Shown: positions 34,490 through 44,600 of the stretch, one piece after another | How positions within the stretch are numbered: the stretch's first letter is position 1 | How the letters are laid out: each line of letters starts with the position of its first letter | DNA from: DATJLY01 sp035604615 | Lineage (GTDB): Bacteria; Pseudomonadota; Alphaproteobacteria; ATCC43930; CGMCC-115725 | Reading direction: 5' to 3' | DNA length: 64,000 bases | Assembly (NCBI GenBank): GCA_035604615.1 | Contig: DATNID010000056.1 | Coordinates: forward strand, 16,996-80,995 | The notes under the pieces: generated by a model | Database searches by the model: none | The model's input: the letters and a program-made list of their open reading frames with translations, nothing else | Told to the model about the DNA's origin: nothing | Translations under genes and position numbers: made by a program

Positions 34490-35953
34490 ATGCTGAAGAC
34501 CGGTCGCGATTTTATCGCAGGCCTGCGCGATGGCCGCGTCGTCTATGTCGGCGGCGAGCGCGTCGCGGACGTTCCGTCCCATCCGGGATTCAGCGGCGGC
34601 GCGCGCACGCTTGCAGCGCTCTATGATTGGAAGGCCGATCCCGCCCATGACGGCATTCTCTCCTTCGCCGAGGACGGCGACCGTTACAGCATGTGGTTCT
34701 TGCGCCCGCGCTCGCGCGAAGACCTCGAGCGCCGCATGCGCGCGCACAAGCTGGTCGCGGATTTCTCGTTCGGCCTGTTCGGGCGCGCGCCCGATCACAC
34801 CGGCAGCACGCTCACCGGGCTCGCCATGAATGCCGGCGTGTTCGACCAGATCGGCCCCGGCTTCGCCGCCAACATCCTGCGCCATTACGAGCATACGCGC
34901 CGCAACGACATCTTCGCGGCCTACGCGATCGTCCCGCCGCCGGGTGCTCGCGATCCGGAATACCACGCGAAACACGGGACGGAGACGCCGGGCCTGCGCG
35001 TCGTCGAGGAGCGCGACGACGGCGTCGTTCTCTCCGGCATGAAGCTGCTCGCCACCGGCGCCGTCTATGCCGACGAGATCTGGATCGGCAACGCGCATCC
35101 GGTGGGGCCGTCGCGCGCGATGGAGACGATCACTTGCGCCGTGCCGTGCAACGCGCCCGGCCTGTCGCTGTGGTCGCGCAAGCCGTTCGCGGCGGAGTTG
35201 GCGAGCCCGTTCGACTACCCGCTCGCTTCGCGCTTCGACGAGAGCGACGCGATCGTCATGTGCGACCGCGTGTTCGTGCCGTGGGAGCGCGTCTTCGTCC
35301 ACCGCGACACCGAGATGACGCGGCACATCTACCAGCAGACGCCGGGTCAGTGCCTCGGCAATCATCAGTCGAACGTGCGGTTCTGGGCCAAGATGGGGCT
35401 GATGTGCGGCGTGCTCAGCCGGGTCGCATCGGCATCCGGCACCGAGAACATCCCTGCGGTGCGCGACATGCTGGGCCGCATGGCCTCGCTCGAGGCGATG
35501 ATCGGCGGCCTTGTCCACGGCCAGATTCACGCCTACGAGGACTGGCCCGGCGGCCCGGAACATTACGTCTGCTTCAACCGCCGCATCATGTACGCGGCGC
35601 TCAACTGGTGCACCGAGAGCCATGGCGCCATCATCGAGATGCTGCGCGAGCTCACCGGCGGCAGCATCTTCCAGATGCCGGCTGACGAGAGCGTGCTCGG
35701 CAACGACGAATTGCGCCGCACGTTCGACTCGCATTGGTGGTCGCCCAACGCGAGCGCGCGCGACCGCATGAAGCTCTACCGCCTCGCCTGGGACCTGGTC
35801 GGCTCGGAATTCGCCGGCCGCCACCTGCAATACGAGAAATTCTATTCCGGTCCCGGCGTCGTGGTGCGCGCCCACAGCGTCCGCGAGGCGCCGTGGGACC
35901 ATTTCCACGCCATCGTCGACCGCGTCTTCGCGTTGCAAGAGAGCGCGCCATGA
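34490..35953 (+). CDS. HpaB-family flavin-dependent hydroxylase large subunit
   Basis: A 487-residue oxygenase of the 4-hydroxyphenylacetate 3-monooxygenase group. Marks are MLKTGRDFIAGLRDGRVVYVGGERV, HPGFSGGARTLAALYD, the flavin-binding region ITCAVPCNAPGLSLW, and the C-terminal helix bundle with RMKLYRLAWDLVGSEFAGR. It uses reduced FAD supplied by a separate reductase (HpaC type), which is not in the window. Ribosome site GCGGGAGGG is nine bases before the ATG. The stop overlaps the ATG of the binding-protein gene, so uptake and hydroxylation are co-expressed. Substrate is probably a phenolic acid. Confidence 0.9.
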   Translation: MLKTGRDFIAGLRDGRVVYVGGERVADVPSHPGFSGGARTLAALYDWKADPAHDGILSFAEDGDRYSMWFLRPRSREDLERRMRAHKLVADFSFGLFGRAPDHTGSTLTGLAMNAGVFDQIGPGFAANILRHYEHTRRNDIFAAYAIVPPPGARDPEYHAKHGTETPGLRVVEERDDGVVLSGMKLLATGAVYADEIWIGNAHPVGPSRAMETITCAVPCNAPGLSLWSRKPFAAELASPFDYPLASRFDESDAIVMCDRVFVPWERVFVHRDTEMTRHIYQQTPGQCLGNHQSNVRFWAKMGLMCGVLSRVASASGTENIPAVRDMLGRMASLEAMIGGLVHGQIHAYEDWPGGPEHYVCFNRRIMYAALNWCTESHGAIIEMLRELTGGSIFQMPADESVLGNDELRRTFDSHWWSPNASARDRMKLYRLAWDLVGSEFAGRHLQYEKFYSGPGVVVRAHSVREAPWDHFHAIVDRVFALQESAP

Positions 35954-37044
35954 TGCGCGTCTCGTATGTGATGGCGCCATTCGCCGCTTCGCTTGCCTGG
36001 ACGATCGGCCCGGCCGCGGCTGCGGAATCTGCCTGGGAAGACGTCGTCAAGGCCGCGCTCGCCGAGGGCGAGGTCGATGTCCATGGCGGGCCCGGCAAGC
36101 TCTACGAGGAGGCCCTGACCCAGGGGTTTCGCGCCGCCTATCCGGCGATCAAGATCAATTTCAGCGGCTCGAGCGGGCGCGACGCCATTCCGCAGATCAT
36201 GCGCGAGCGCGAGGCCGGCGTTTATCATTGGGACGTCTATGTCGGCGGCACGCCGTCGATCCTGCAGACCTTGATGCCAGCCGGCGCGTTCGTGCCGCTG
36301 CGGCCGGCGCTCATCCTCCCCGAGGTGGTCGACGACAAGGCCTGGTACGGCGGGCTCGACGGCGCGTGGATGGACAAAGCGCGGACCTATGTCCTGGCTC
36401 TCGAGTCGTCGGTGACGCCGGGGATGCTGGTCAACTGGGACTTCGTTTCGCACGACGATCTCAAGACCTACCAGGACCTCTTGAAGCCGCAATTCGCCGA
36501 CAAGATCGTGTGGGACGATCCGCGCCTGCCCGGCCAGGGCGTCGCCTCGGGCCAACGGTTCCTGGTCAATTTCGGCGCCGATTTCCTGAAGCATCTCTAT
36601 TCCGACCAGAAGATCGTCTACACCAGCAACACGCGCCAGAACGCCGAATGGGTGGTGCGCGGCCAGTATCCGATCGGCATCGCCACCGCGGTCGAGCAGG
36701 TTACGCCGTTCCAGCAGCAAGGGATCGGGAAGAACATCGCCGCATTGGACGCACCGCTCGCGCATCCGTCAGTGAGCACGGGCTTCGGCACGGTGTCGAT
36801 GATGGATCATGCGCCCCATCCCAACGCCGCCAAGGTCTATATCAACTGGCTGATGGGGAAGCCGGCGCAGACCGACTGGGGCAAGACCGGCCACAACAGC
36901 CGCCGCCTCGACGTGCCCCATGCCGCGCCCGACGAGTTCCCTGTGCCCGGAATCTCCTATACCTGGGATCAGAGCGAAGAGAACATTCCCACCCGCGAGG
37001 AGGCGGCCGCCCTTGCCAGGGAGTTCATTCCATCGCAGCGGTGA
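35950..37044 (+). CDS. Extracellular solute-binding protein, Fe3+/polyamine-type family (paralogue 1)
   Basis: A 364-residue periplasmic binding protein with signal peptide residues 1-25 (PFAASLAWTIGPAAAAE). The mature protein reads EGEVDVHGGPGKLYEEALTQ and INFSGSSGRDAIPQI, as in AfuA/PotD-type receptors, and WYGGLDG and IVWDDPRLPGQG are further anchors. It is translated from ATG overlapping the hydroxylase stop (ATGA), or the next ATG. A close relative is at 51735, roughly three quarters identical by eye over residues 40-130. No permease is adjacent. Ligand unknown; the pairing with an HpaB-type hydroxylase suggests an aromatic acid rather than iron. Confidence 0.88.
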   Translation: MMRVSYVMAPFAASLAWTIGPAAAAESAWEDVVKAALAEGEVDVHGGPGKLYEEALTQGFRAAYPAIKINFSGSSGRDAIPQIMREREAGVYHWDVYVGGTPSILQTLMPAGAFVPLRPALILPEVVDDKAWYGGLDGAWMDKARTYVLALESSVTPGMLVNWDFVSHDDLKTYQDLLKPQFADKIVWDDPRLPGQGVASGQRFLVNFGADFLKHLYSDQKIVYTSNTRQNAEWVVRGQYPIGIATAVEQVTPFQQQGIGKNIAALDAPLAHPSVSTGFGTVSMMDHAPHPNAAKVYINWLMGKPAQTDWGKTGHNSRRLDVPHAAPDEFPVPGISYTWDQSEENIPTREEAAALAREFIPSQR

Positions 37045-37061
37045 TCCGCGATGCCGGACGC

Positions 37062-38045
37062 TCAGCGGCTCGGGCGCTTGTTGCCGTACAGCCCGTCCGC
37101 GAAGCCCATGTCGTCGAGCCGCCGCACGAAATGCAGGTCCCACAGCTCCATCGGGTTGATGCGCTTGGCGTCCTTGTCCTGCCGGATCGCCTCTTCGTAG
37201 ACGTTGGCGATGGCCGCCATGGTGGGATAGAGCCGCGGCTCGAACTGGTGCGCGAGGAAAGCATGGGTCTGTGCCGCCGTCGCGTCGTCCATGCGGCCTT
37301 CGTTGGCATAGCGGTCGCGGATGATGCGGATGGACTTCTCCGGCTCGGTCTTGAAGAAGTGGATCCCCTCGATCACGCCCTTCAAAAACCGCTCGACGAT
37401 GTCGGGATGGCGCTCGACGAAGCGCAGGCTCGAGGACAGGGTGGTGAAATAGATCATCGGCAGCGGCTCGACATCGATCGCCTTGAGGCCCGCCGCCTTG
37501 GCGAAGACGCTGCTGGGCGGGGTCAGGAACGCCGCGTCGACCTTGCGGTCGCGCACCCAGTGCCACAGCGGCTCGACATCGTCCTCGCTCTGCGGATTGG
37601 TCGGATCGAGCGAGCCCTTGCCGTGGTGGATCTGGTCGACGATCTTCACATCGTCGCGGTCCACGTCGAGCCCGCGCTGCTTCAGGAAGAGCCAGTCGTT
37701 GAGGTGGGGGTGCGAGCCGCGCGTGCCGACCACCTTCTCGCGCAGGTCCGAAACGCCGTCGATGCCGGCATCGGCGCGCACGACAAGCTGGCGCGAGACC
37801 GTGTTGATGGTCTGGCCGAGATAGACCCATTCGTCGCCGCGCGCGCGATGGCCATAGGTCGAGACATGGTTGCCGCCGACGAACTCCACGTCGCCGCTCA
37901 GCACGGCGGCATGCGCGCCCGACGAGCTGATCTTACGGTCGTACTCGACATCGAGCCCGTATTTCTCCCACGAGCCGGACTCGGAGATGACATGCAGCAG
38001 CGGCAAATGCGAGCTGGCACGATAGGGAAAGGCGATCTTGTCCAT
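37062..38045 (-). CDS. NitT/TauT-type binding-protein-fold protein without signal peptide
   Basis: A 327-residue protein with the SsuA-like two-lobe fold: AFPYRASSHLPLLHVISESGSW at the start, the VEFVGGNHVSTY segment, DLREKVVGTRGSHPHL, and a C-terminal helix pair. The N-terminus MDKIAF is polar, with no hydrophobic signal segment, so it appears cytoplasmic. Related proteins include ABC receptors, thiamin-precursor enzymes and 4,5-dihydroxyphthalate decarboxylase-like enzymes. It is convergent with the binding protein at 35950. Start is ATG at 38045. Whether it is an enzyme, sensor or mis-called receptor is not decidable from sequence. Confidence 0.8.
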   Translation of the reverse strand: MDKIAFPYRASSHLPLLHVISESGSWEKYGLDVEYDRKISSSGAHAAVLSGDVEFVGGNHVSTYGHRARGDEWVYLGQTINTVSRQLVVRADAGIDGVSDLREKVVGTRGSHPHLNDWLFLKQRGLDVDRDDVKIVDQIHHGKGSLDPTNPQSEDDVEPLWHWVRDRKVDAAFLTPPSSVFAKAAGLKAIDVEPLPMIYFTTLSSSLRFVERHPDIVERFLKGVIEGIHFFKTEPEKSIRIIRDRYANEGRMDDATAAQTHAFLAHQFEPRLYPTMAAIANVYEEAIRQDKDAKRINPMELWDLHFVRRLDDMGFADGLYGNKRPSR

Positions 38046-38109
38046 GGCTCACTCCGCGCGGCGATGCCGGCCGATAGTATGACGCCGCGCGCGCGCGGCG
38101 CAACGCCGG

Positions 38110-38727
38110 CTAGCTTGCGGCCGGCGCCGAGGCCGCTGCCTTCGCGCGCAGGAACTCCTCGAGGAAATCGAGCCGGTCGTTGCCCCACCACATCTCCTCG
38201 CCGACGAACATGGTGGGGACGCCGAAGACGCCCCTCCGGTGCGCCGCAAGCGTCGCCGCGCGGTAGCGCTCGTCCGCCTCTCGCGACAGTGTGAAGCCGA
38301 GGAATTCGGCGACGTTCCAGCCGCACTGCGCGGCGACGTCGGCCATGAGTCCCTCGTCCGCCATGTCGCCGCCCTCGCCCCACACCTTGCGCCATGTGTA
38401 CGCGATATAGGCATGGGTCGCGTTGCGGTCGTCGGCGAAGAACGTGCCCTTGTTGATGCGGTCGGGGCCGTAGGATTTCGGATTTTCGATCGGCACGCCA
38501 TAGCGCCGCGCCCAGCGGTCCTTGTCCTTCTGGTTGTAGCGGCGCTTCAGCGGCTGCTCACGGCTGGTGGGGCCGGTATTGCCGCCCAAGAGCTTCGCCT
38601 CGGCGAGATTGATCGCGTGGCAGGCGATGCCATGGCCGTATCGCTCGGCGAGCCCCGGCAGGCGCTGATAGGCGAGGTACGAGAAGGGACTGATGAAGTC
38701 GAAATAGAAGTCGATCGCGCCCGCCAT
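38110..38727 (-). CDS. 2-hydroxychromene-2-carboxylate isomerase-like DsbA-fold protein
   Basis: A 205-residue thioredoxin/GST-kappa-fold protein. FYFDFISPFSYLAYQRLP replaces the usual CxxC with SPFS, matching 2-hydroxychromene-2-carboxylate isomerase of naphthalene catabolism; GVFGVPTMFVGEEMWWGNDRLDFL near the end is the family C-terminal motif. The enzyme uses glutathione as cofactor. The ATG at 38727 has a strong GGGAGGCGGCG site; an upstream in-frame start is less likely. It is divergent from the Rieske oxygenase gene, so it may act on a ring-cleavage product of that oxygenase, though no naphthalene genes are seen. Confidence 0.88.
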   Translation of the reverse strand: MAGAIDFYFDFISPFSYLAYQRLPGLAERYGHGIACHAINLAEAKLLGGNTGPTSREQPLKRRYNQKDKDRWARRYGVPIENPKSYGPDRINKGTFFADDRNATHAYIAYTWRKVWGEGGDMADEGLMADVAAQCGWNVAEFLGFTLSREADERYRAATLAAHRRGVFGVPTMFVGEEMWWGNDRLDFLEEFLRAKAAASAPAAS

Positions 38728-38864
38728 CGCCGCCTCCCGCCCTTGCCGTTCACGCAAGTGTAATGACGCAAGGCGCGGCGTCGCAACTGGAAGCGCGCCC
38801 TGGACATGGGGCTCGCTCTTACCGCAGACTTCAACGAATAGCGGTTGCGGTCGGGGTGCTTTGC

Positions 38865-40118
38865 ATGCTCACGCGCGAGGAGAACGAGCTCTTGACCCGG
38901 ACGGGTCCGGGCACGCCGATGGGGCGGCTGATGCGGCGCTATTGGATTCCGGCGCTTCCGTGCGATCGGCTGCCGGAGCCCGATTGTGCGCCGGTGCGAG
39001 TGAAGCTCATGGGCGAGCGTCTGGTCGCGTTCCGCGACACCAAGGGCCGCGTCGGGCTCCTGGACGAGCGCTGTCCCCACCGCACCGCATCCCTGTTCTT
39101 CGGCCGTAACGAGGAGTGCGGGCTGCGCTGCGTCTATCACGGCTGGAAATTCGACATCGACGGCAACTGCGTCGACCAGCCCTCGGAACCGGCCGGCAGC
39201 ACCTTCAAGGACAAGGTCAAGCAGACGGCGTACCCATGCCTCGAGCGGGGCGGCCTGGTGTGGACCTATATGGGTCCGCCCGGGCACAAGCCCGATTTCC
39301 CCGAGATCGAGTGGACGCAGGTGCCGGCGTCTCACCGTTACGTCACCCGGCATGTGCAGGACTGCAACTGGCTCCAGGCGTTCGAGGGCGGGTTCGATGT
39401 GAGCCATCTCGCGTTTTTGCACCGCGGCACGGCCGGCGCGCGCGGATTTCACAAGGGCGGACAAGGCGTCTATCCGATGCCGAGCCGCTACGAGGTGATC
39501 CCGGCCGAATTCGGCTTCCTCGCCGGCAGCGCGCAGGAGGCGGAGGACGGGATGGTGTGGTCCGCCAACGTCATGTTCATGCCGTTCCACAAGCTCATTT
39601 CGGTCTCGCCCTTGGGCGCCCACGCCTGGGTCCCGGTCGACGACGAGACGACGATGAACTACAGCATCGAATACTGGCCCGACCGGCCCTTGAGCGATGC
39701 CGAGATGACGCGCTCGCGCGACGGGGATTTCATCCATCCCAAGCTGCTCCCCGGCAGCGATCGCGCGGTGCAGAACCGCGACAACGACTATATGATCGAC
39801 CGCGCGCTCCAGAAAAGCGGCGGGTCCTATACCGGCATCTGGGGCCTCGGGACCCACGATTGCGGCATCCAGGAGAGCATGGGGCTGGTCGCCGACCGCA
39901 CCATCGAACATCTCGGCGTTGGCGACACCGTGATCGTCAACCTGCGCCGCTTCCTGCTGAGCGCGCTCAAGGCGTTCGAGGCCGGTGGCCGCCCGCCCGG
40001 GCTCGACGCCGCAAGCTACCGCGTGCGCTCGGGCCGCAAGCTGGTGCCCAAGGGCACGCGCTTCGCCGACGCGGCGCCCGATATCGTCCGCATCGCCGCG
40101 CCGGCTTTCGCGAAATAG
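38865..40118 (+). CDS. Rieske non-heme iron oxygenase (phthalate 4,5-dioxygenase-like alpha subunit)
   Basis: A 417-residue oxygenase. The Rieske 2Fe-2S ligands are C70 and H72 in ERCPHR and C89 and H92 in LRCVYHGW. The catalytic iron site is visible in DCNWLQAFEGGFDVSHLAFLH, where the aspartate and two histidines would chelate iron. Phthalate-type oxygenases dihydroxylate or demethylate aromatic acids, using a separate reductase (not found here). I use the ATG at 38865, where MLTREENELLTRTGPGTPMG is the family start; the open frame continues upstream without family similarity. The gene is divergent from the isomerase-like gene and convergent with the TRAP-type receptor. Confidence 0.9.
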   Translation: MLTREENELLTRTGPGTPMGRLMRRYWIPALPCDRLPEPDCAPVRVKLMGERLVAFRDTKGRVGLLDERCPHRTASLFFGRNEECGLRCVYHGWKFDIDGNCVDQPSEPAGSTFKDKVKQTAYPCLERGGLVWTYMGPPGHKPDFPEIEWTQVPASHRYVTRHVQDCNWLQAFEGGFDVSHLAFLHRGTAGARGFHKGGQGVYPMPSRYEVIPAEFGFLAGSAQEAEDGMVWSANVMFMPFHKLISVSPLGAHAWVPVDDETTMNYSIEYWPDRPLSDAEMTRSRDGDFIHPKLLPGSDRAVQNRDNDYMIDRALQKSGGSYTGIWGLGTHDCGIQESMGLVADRTIEHLGVGDTVIVNLRRFLLSALKAFEAGGRPPGLDAASYRVRSGRKLVPKGTRFADAAPDIVRIAAPAFAK

Positions 40119-40125
40119 CGCGACC

Positions 40126-41127
40126 TCAGTTGCTCTTGCGGTACTCGGCCACGGCGGCTTCGAGGAACGCGAGTTTCCTGGCGCCATCTGGCGTGTCCGC
40201 GACCCATTTCTCGACCAGCGGGCGATAGATCGTCTCGAGCCGCGTCCGCTCGGCCGCCGAGATCGCCACCAGCGTGCCCTTTTCCTTGGCCTGGGCGCGG
40301 TCCTCCTGCCCTTCCTTCTCGAGGAGTTGCGCCAGCTTGAGGCTGAGCGCCGCGCCGCCGTGCCGGTCGATCGCACCGCGCGCCTCGGGCGGGAGCCGGT
40401 CGTAGACGGACTTGTTCATCGCCAGGAAGAACTGGCGCACGCCGAGCGAGAGGTCGAAAGCGCTCTTGATGAGGGGCGTCGCGCGATAGGCGCGGTTGAC
40501 CGCCCAGCCGTTGAGCGTCCCGTCATAGATGCCGCGGCTCAAGGCCTCGGCCACTTCGGTCGCGCTCATGCCCACGGGCGCGGCGCCCAGGGCGGTGACG
40601 ATCTGAGCCTCGGCCGGACCCGAGACGCGGATCTTCAGGCCCTTCAGATCGTTGAGCGACTTGACATGCCGCGCGGTGAAGATGCTGCCGGGATCGTTGG
40701 AGAAGACGGCGAGCGGCTTGATCTGTTCCGTCCCGCGCAGCAGCCCCGCCTCATACATCTTCCAGCCGCCGAACGCCGCCTCGCCGGCGCTGTGGACCAC
40801 GTCGGGCAGGGCGAACAGCGACGAGTCGGGAAAGATCTGCGGCACGTAGGATGCGACGATGATGGTGATGTCGTCGAGCCCGCTCGCCATCGCGTCATAT
40901 TGCTTGGTCGGGTTGGGGGTGAGCTGGCCGCCCGTGAAGGACTGGAAACTGAGCGTTCCGCCGCTCTCCTTCTCGACCGCGGCGAGCATGGGCAGGACGC
41001 CGTCCTTCACCACTGGATCGATGGCGGGCATCGTCGTGCTGAATTTGAGCGCGGCGGGGTCGGCGGCGGCGGGACACGCCAGCGCGGCGACGAGGGAAGC
41101 CGCAAGTCCGATCTTTCCGAGCGTCAT
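40126..41127 (-). CDS. TRAP transporter solute-binding protein (DctP family), orphan
   Basis: A 333-residue periplasmic protein with a signal peptide (LGKIGLAASLVAALACPAAA). The mature region contains LKFSTTMPAIDPVVKDGVLP, FTGGQLTPNPTKQYDAM and the DctP core KSLNDLKGLKIRVSGP, where the arginine clamps a carboxylate. It should deliver an organic acid, but no DctQ or DctM membrane subunit is present in the window. The ATG at 41127 is used; an upstream start would add an unlikely polar tail. The gene ends seven bases from the Rieske oxygenase, tail to tail. Confidence 0.9.
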   Translation of the reverse strand: MTLGKIGLAASLVAALACPAAADPAALKFSTTMPAIDPVVKDGVLPMLAAVEKESGGTLSFQSFTGGQLTPNPTKQYDAMASGLDDITIIVASYVPQIFPDSSLFALPDVVHSAGEAAFGGWKMYEAGLLRGTEQIKPLAVFSNDPGSIFTARHVKSLNDLKGLKIRVSGPAEAQIVTALGAAPVGMSATEVAEALSRGIYDGTLNGWAVNRAYRATPLIKSAFDLSLGVRQFFLAMNKSVYDRLPPEARGAIDRHGGAALSLKLAQLLEKEGQEDRAQAKEKGTLVAISAAERTRLETIYRPLVEKWVADTPDGARKLAFLEAAVAEYRKSN

Positions 41128-41288
41128 GGACGAGGGTCTCCGGATTGCGCCCCGCGGCATCGTATCGCCGATGGGCGCCCGTGTCTCACGCGATGCCGGA
41201 AGAAAGCGATTCGCGACTTGCATCAAAACGGTGCTAGGCTATTCGTGACTGTTCGAGCAAGGCGCACAACTCAAGACGGGAGGTACTC

Positions 41289-41579
41289 ATGACGACTTTC
41301 ATGTGTTTCCTCAATTGGACCGACCAGGGGGCGAAAAGCCTCAAGGACGCCTCGAAGCGCTATGAGGGGACCAAGGGCTTGATCGAAAAGCAGGGCGGCC
41401 GCCTGCTGAGCGCCTATGTGACGACCGGCCAATACGACGTCGTCCTGGTCGCCGACATGCCCAATGGCGAGGCGATGACCAAATTCACCATCGCCCTTTC
41501 GGCGCAGGGCAACGTCAGGACGACGACGGTGCGGGCCTTCACGGCGGACGAGTTTTCCAAGCTCGTTGCCGAAGCATAG
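41289..41579 (+). CDS. GYD-domain protein
   Basis: A 96-residue protein of the GYD family: MTTFMCFLNWTDQGAKSLKD, then GGRLLSAYVTTGQYDVVLVADMPN, matching the family's GYD-type loop (TGQYDVVL). The fold is ferredoxin-like; the function is unknown, with relatives near oxygenase and transport genes. The ATG follows GGGAGGTACTC, a good ribosome site. The upstream TRAP receptor gene is divergent. A hairpin terminator lies just after its stop. Confidence 0.85.
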   Translation: MTTFMCFLNWTDQGAKSLKDASKRYEGTKGLIEKQGGRLLSAYVTTGQYDVVLVADMPNGEAMTKFTIALSAQGNVRTTTVRAFTADEFSKLVAEA

Positions 41580-41590
41580 CGAGCCGGCAC

Positions 41591-41615
41591 GCCCGCCGGG
41601 GCGTGGCGGGCCTTT
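41591..41615 (+). terminator. Rho-independent terminator after the GYD gene
   Basis: GCCCGCC and GGCGGGC form a perfect 7-bp stem with a seven-base loop, followed by CTTTT. It sits 11 bases after the stop at 41579, before the histidine kinase gene. Confidence 0.7.
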
Positions 41616-41676
41616 TCACTCGGCCCCGTGAAGGCTTACGATAGGGCGTTGCTGCGGCCCTCGGGGGATCAGGCCC

Positions 41677-44600
41677 GTGAAGCAAACCAAGCGGCCCGCC
41701 AAGCGCGCCGCCGCCAAGACGGACAAGGGCGCCGGCGAGATCGCGCGCCTTAAAAAGGAGCTGCGCGCGTCGAAGGCCGCCAGCACGCGGCTTGAGAAAA
41801 AGCTGCGCGCCTGCACCGAAGAAGTCGCCCGGTCGCTCGAGCGCCAAGCCGCGACCGGCGCCGTGCTTCGAATCATCGCCGACACCAAGGCCGACCTGCA
41901 GCCGGTGATGCAGGCGATCGTCGAGCACGCCGCCCGGCTCTGCGATACGCCCAATATCTCCATCTTCAGGATCGTGGACGGCACGCTGCGCATGGAGGCG
42001 GCGCTCGGCGGCTCGGTCGACGGACCGAGGGAGCTGGCGATCGACGTCGGCTCGGGCGCGGGACGCGCGATCGTCGAAAAGAGGCAGATTCACATCGAGA
42101 ATGTCGGCGCCGCGCTGAAGGAATTTCCCGCGCTGGCGGCGACGTTCGCCCGCCGGGCCTGGGGCACCACCGCGGCCACGCCGATGCTGCGCGAGGGACA
42201 GGCGATCGGCGTCCTCGTCGCCGTCCGCCCGCAGGTCAGCCCCTTCTCGCCCGAGGAACTCGAGCTGCAAACGAATTTCGCCGCCCAGGCCGTGATCGCC
42301 ATCGAGAACGCGCGGCTTCTGGCCGAGTTGCGCGAATCGCTCGACCGGCAGACCGCGACCGCCGATGTGCTGGGCGCCATCTCGTCCTCGCCGGGCACGC
42401 TCGAGCCCGTGTTCAACGCAGTGCTCGACAACGCCATGCGCATGTGCGAGGCGAAATTCGCGAGCGTGATGCGGATCGACGGCGAAATCGTCGAAGTGGT
42501 GGCAACGGCGGGCATGGACGCCGATGTCGACGCCTTTTTCCGGGAGAAGCCGCAACCGCTCGGCGCACTGACGGCCGTCCGGCACATGGTGGCGACCCGT
42601 GCCGCCGTTCATATTCCCGATCTGCGCGAGCATCCATCCTACCTCAGCGGTACGCCGTGGCCGGCTGCCACCGTGGAGCGGGCCGGCGCGCGCACAGTGC
42701 TCTTCGTGCCGATGATCCGCGACAGCGATGTCGTCGGCATCATCAATGTTTACCGCCAGGAGGTCCGCCCCTTCACCGACAAGCAGATCGAGCTGGTAGA
42801 GGACTTCGCCGCCCAGGCGGTGATCGCCATCGAGAACGCGCGTCTCCTGACCGAGCTGCGGGAATCCCTCGATCGGCAAACGGCTACTGCGGAGGTGCTC
42901 GGCGTGATCTCATCCTCGCCGGGTGAGTTGCAGCCGGTGTTCGAGACCATGCTCGAGAACGCGGTACGCATCTGTGGTGCAGACCAAGGCCGCTTATGGC
43001 GCAGCGAGGATGGCGGCTTCGTTCCGTTAGCGGCCAACGGGATTCCGACCGATCTCGTCGCACACCGAGGGGCGCGCATTATGCGGCCGGGGCCGCACCA
43101 TGTTCTTTCTATGATGGCTCGAACCGGGCAAGTTATTCACCTCCCGGACGTTTTTGCCTCAGACGCCTATCGCGAGCGCGATCCTGACACCGTAGCCGCC
43201 GTGGAGAAGGGGAACATCCGGCTCGGGCTTGCCGTGCCACTTTTGCGGGACCGCGAGGTGATCGGTGCATTCACGTTGAACCGCCGTGAGCCTCGCCCCT
43301 TCACCGACAAGCAGATCGAGCTTGTCGAGAGTTTCGCGAAGCAGGCGGTAATCGCCATCGAGAACGCACGGCTTCTGACCGAGTTGCGCGAAAGCCTCGA
43401 CCATCAGACCGCGACCTCGGCCGTGTTGAGCGCGATTTCGGCCTCCCCGGGCGCGGTTGAATCCGTATTCAACGTCATCTTGGAGAACGCCCTCCGCATC
43501 AGCAGCGCCAAGATGGGCGCTGTAGGACTCTGCGAGGGCAAGGGCGTCCGCGTCGAAGCGATCGCCGGGTATCCATCCGGCCTGCGAGAGCGCGCCATCG
43601 AGCTCGCGCGAAATCCTGGGCCGGAGAGTGCGGTCGGCCGCGTGCTCGTGACGCGGCAAACCCAGCAGTTTCAGGATGCGCAAGCAACAGAGGCCTATGC
43701 CCGCGGCGACTCTCTCACGCGCTTTGGCGTGGCATTTGGCGCCGCGTCTGTCCTCTGCGTGCCAATGCTTCGTGACAAAGAGTTGATCGGCACGATCCTC
43801 TTGATCCGCGAGGAACCGCGCGCCTTCAGCGAGAAACAGGTAGCGCTTGTTGAGAGCTTTGCAGCCCAGGCGGTGATCGCCATCGAGAACGCGCGGCTCC
43901 TCACCGAATTGCGCGAATCGCTCGACCGGCAGACGGCGACATCCGAAGTGCTGGGCGTAATCTCGGCTTCGCCGGGCGAATTGCAGCCGGTATTCGATAC
44001 CATGTTGGGCAACGCGGTGCGGATCTGCGAGGCCACTCAGGGCGCCATGTGGCAGGTGGACGGCGATCTGCTCCGTCTGGCCGCGCAACGCGGCATGGCA
44101 CCGGAACTGATGGCACTGAGGCCCCACGGCTATCAGCATCCGCCGGACTCCCTCCCTCAGCAGATGCGGCGCACGAAGCGGACGATCCATATCGCTGATC
44201 TCGATGCCTATGTCGCGACGCGCGACGAGCCGGCGACGGCCGAGGTCGTCCGCCTGGCCGGCGCGCGCTCCACCCTGCTTGTGCCGCTGTTGAAGGACGG
44301 CGAGGTCATCGGCGGCCTCACCTTGCAGCGTCGCGAGGCCAAGGCCTTCACCGACAAGCAGATTGAACTTGTGGAGAACTTTGCCGCACAGGCTGTTATC
44401 GCGATTGAGAACGCCCGGCTCCTCGGCGAACTGCGCGAAAGCCTCGACCGGCAGACCGCGACGGCCGACATCTTGCGCGTCATCGCCTCGACGCCCGGCG
44501 ATCCCACGCGCGCGCTCGATACCATCGCCGAGACGGCCGCGCGCATGTTCGACGCCTGGAGCGTCGGCATTCGGCGTCTCGACGGGACCGTGCTGCGCTC

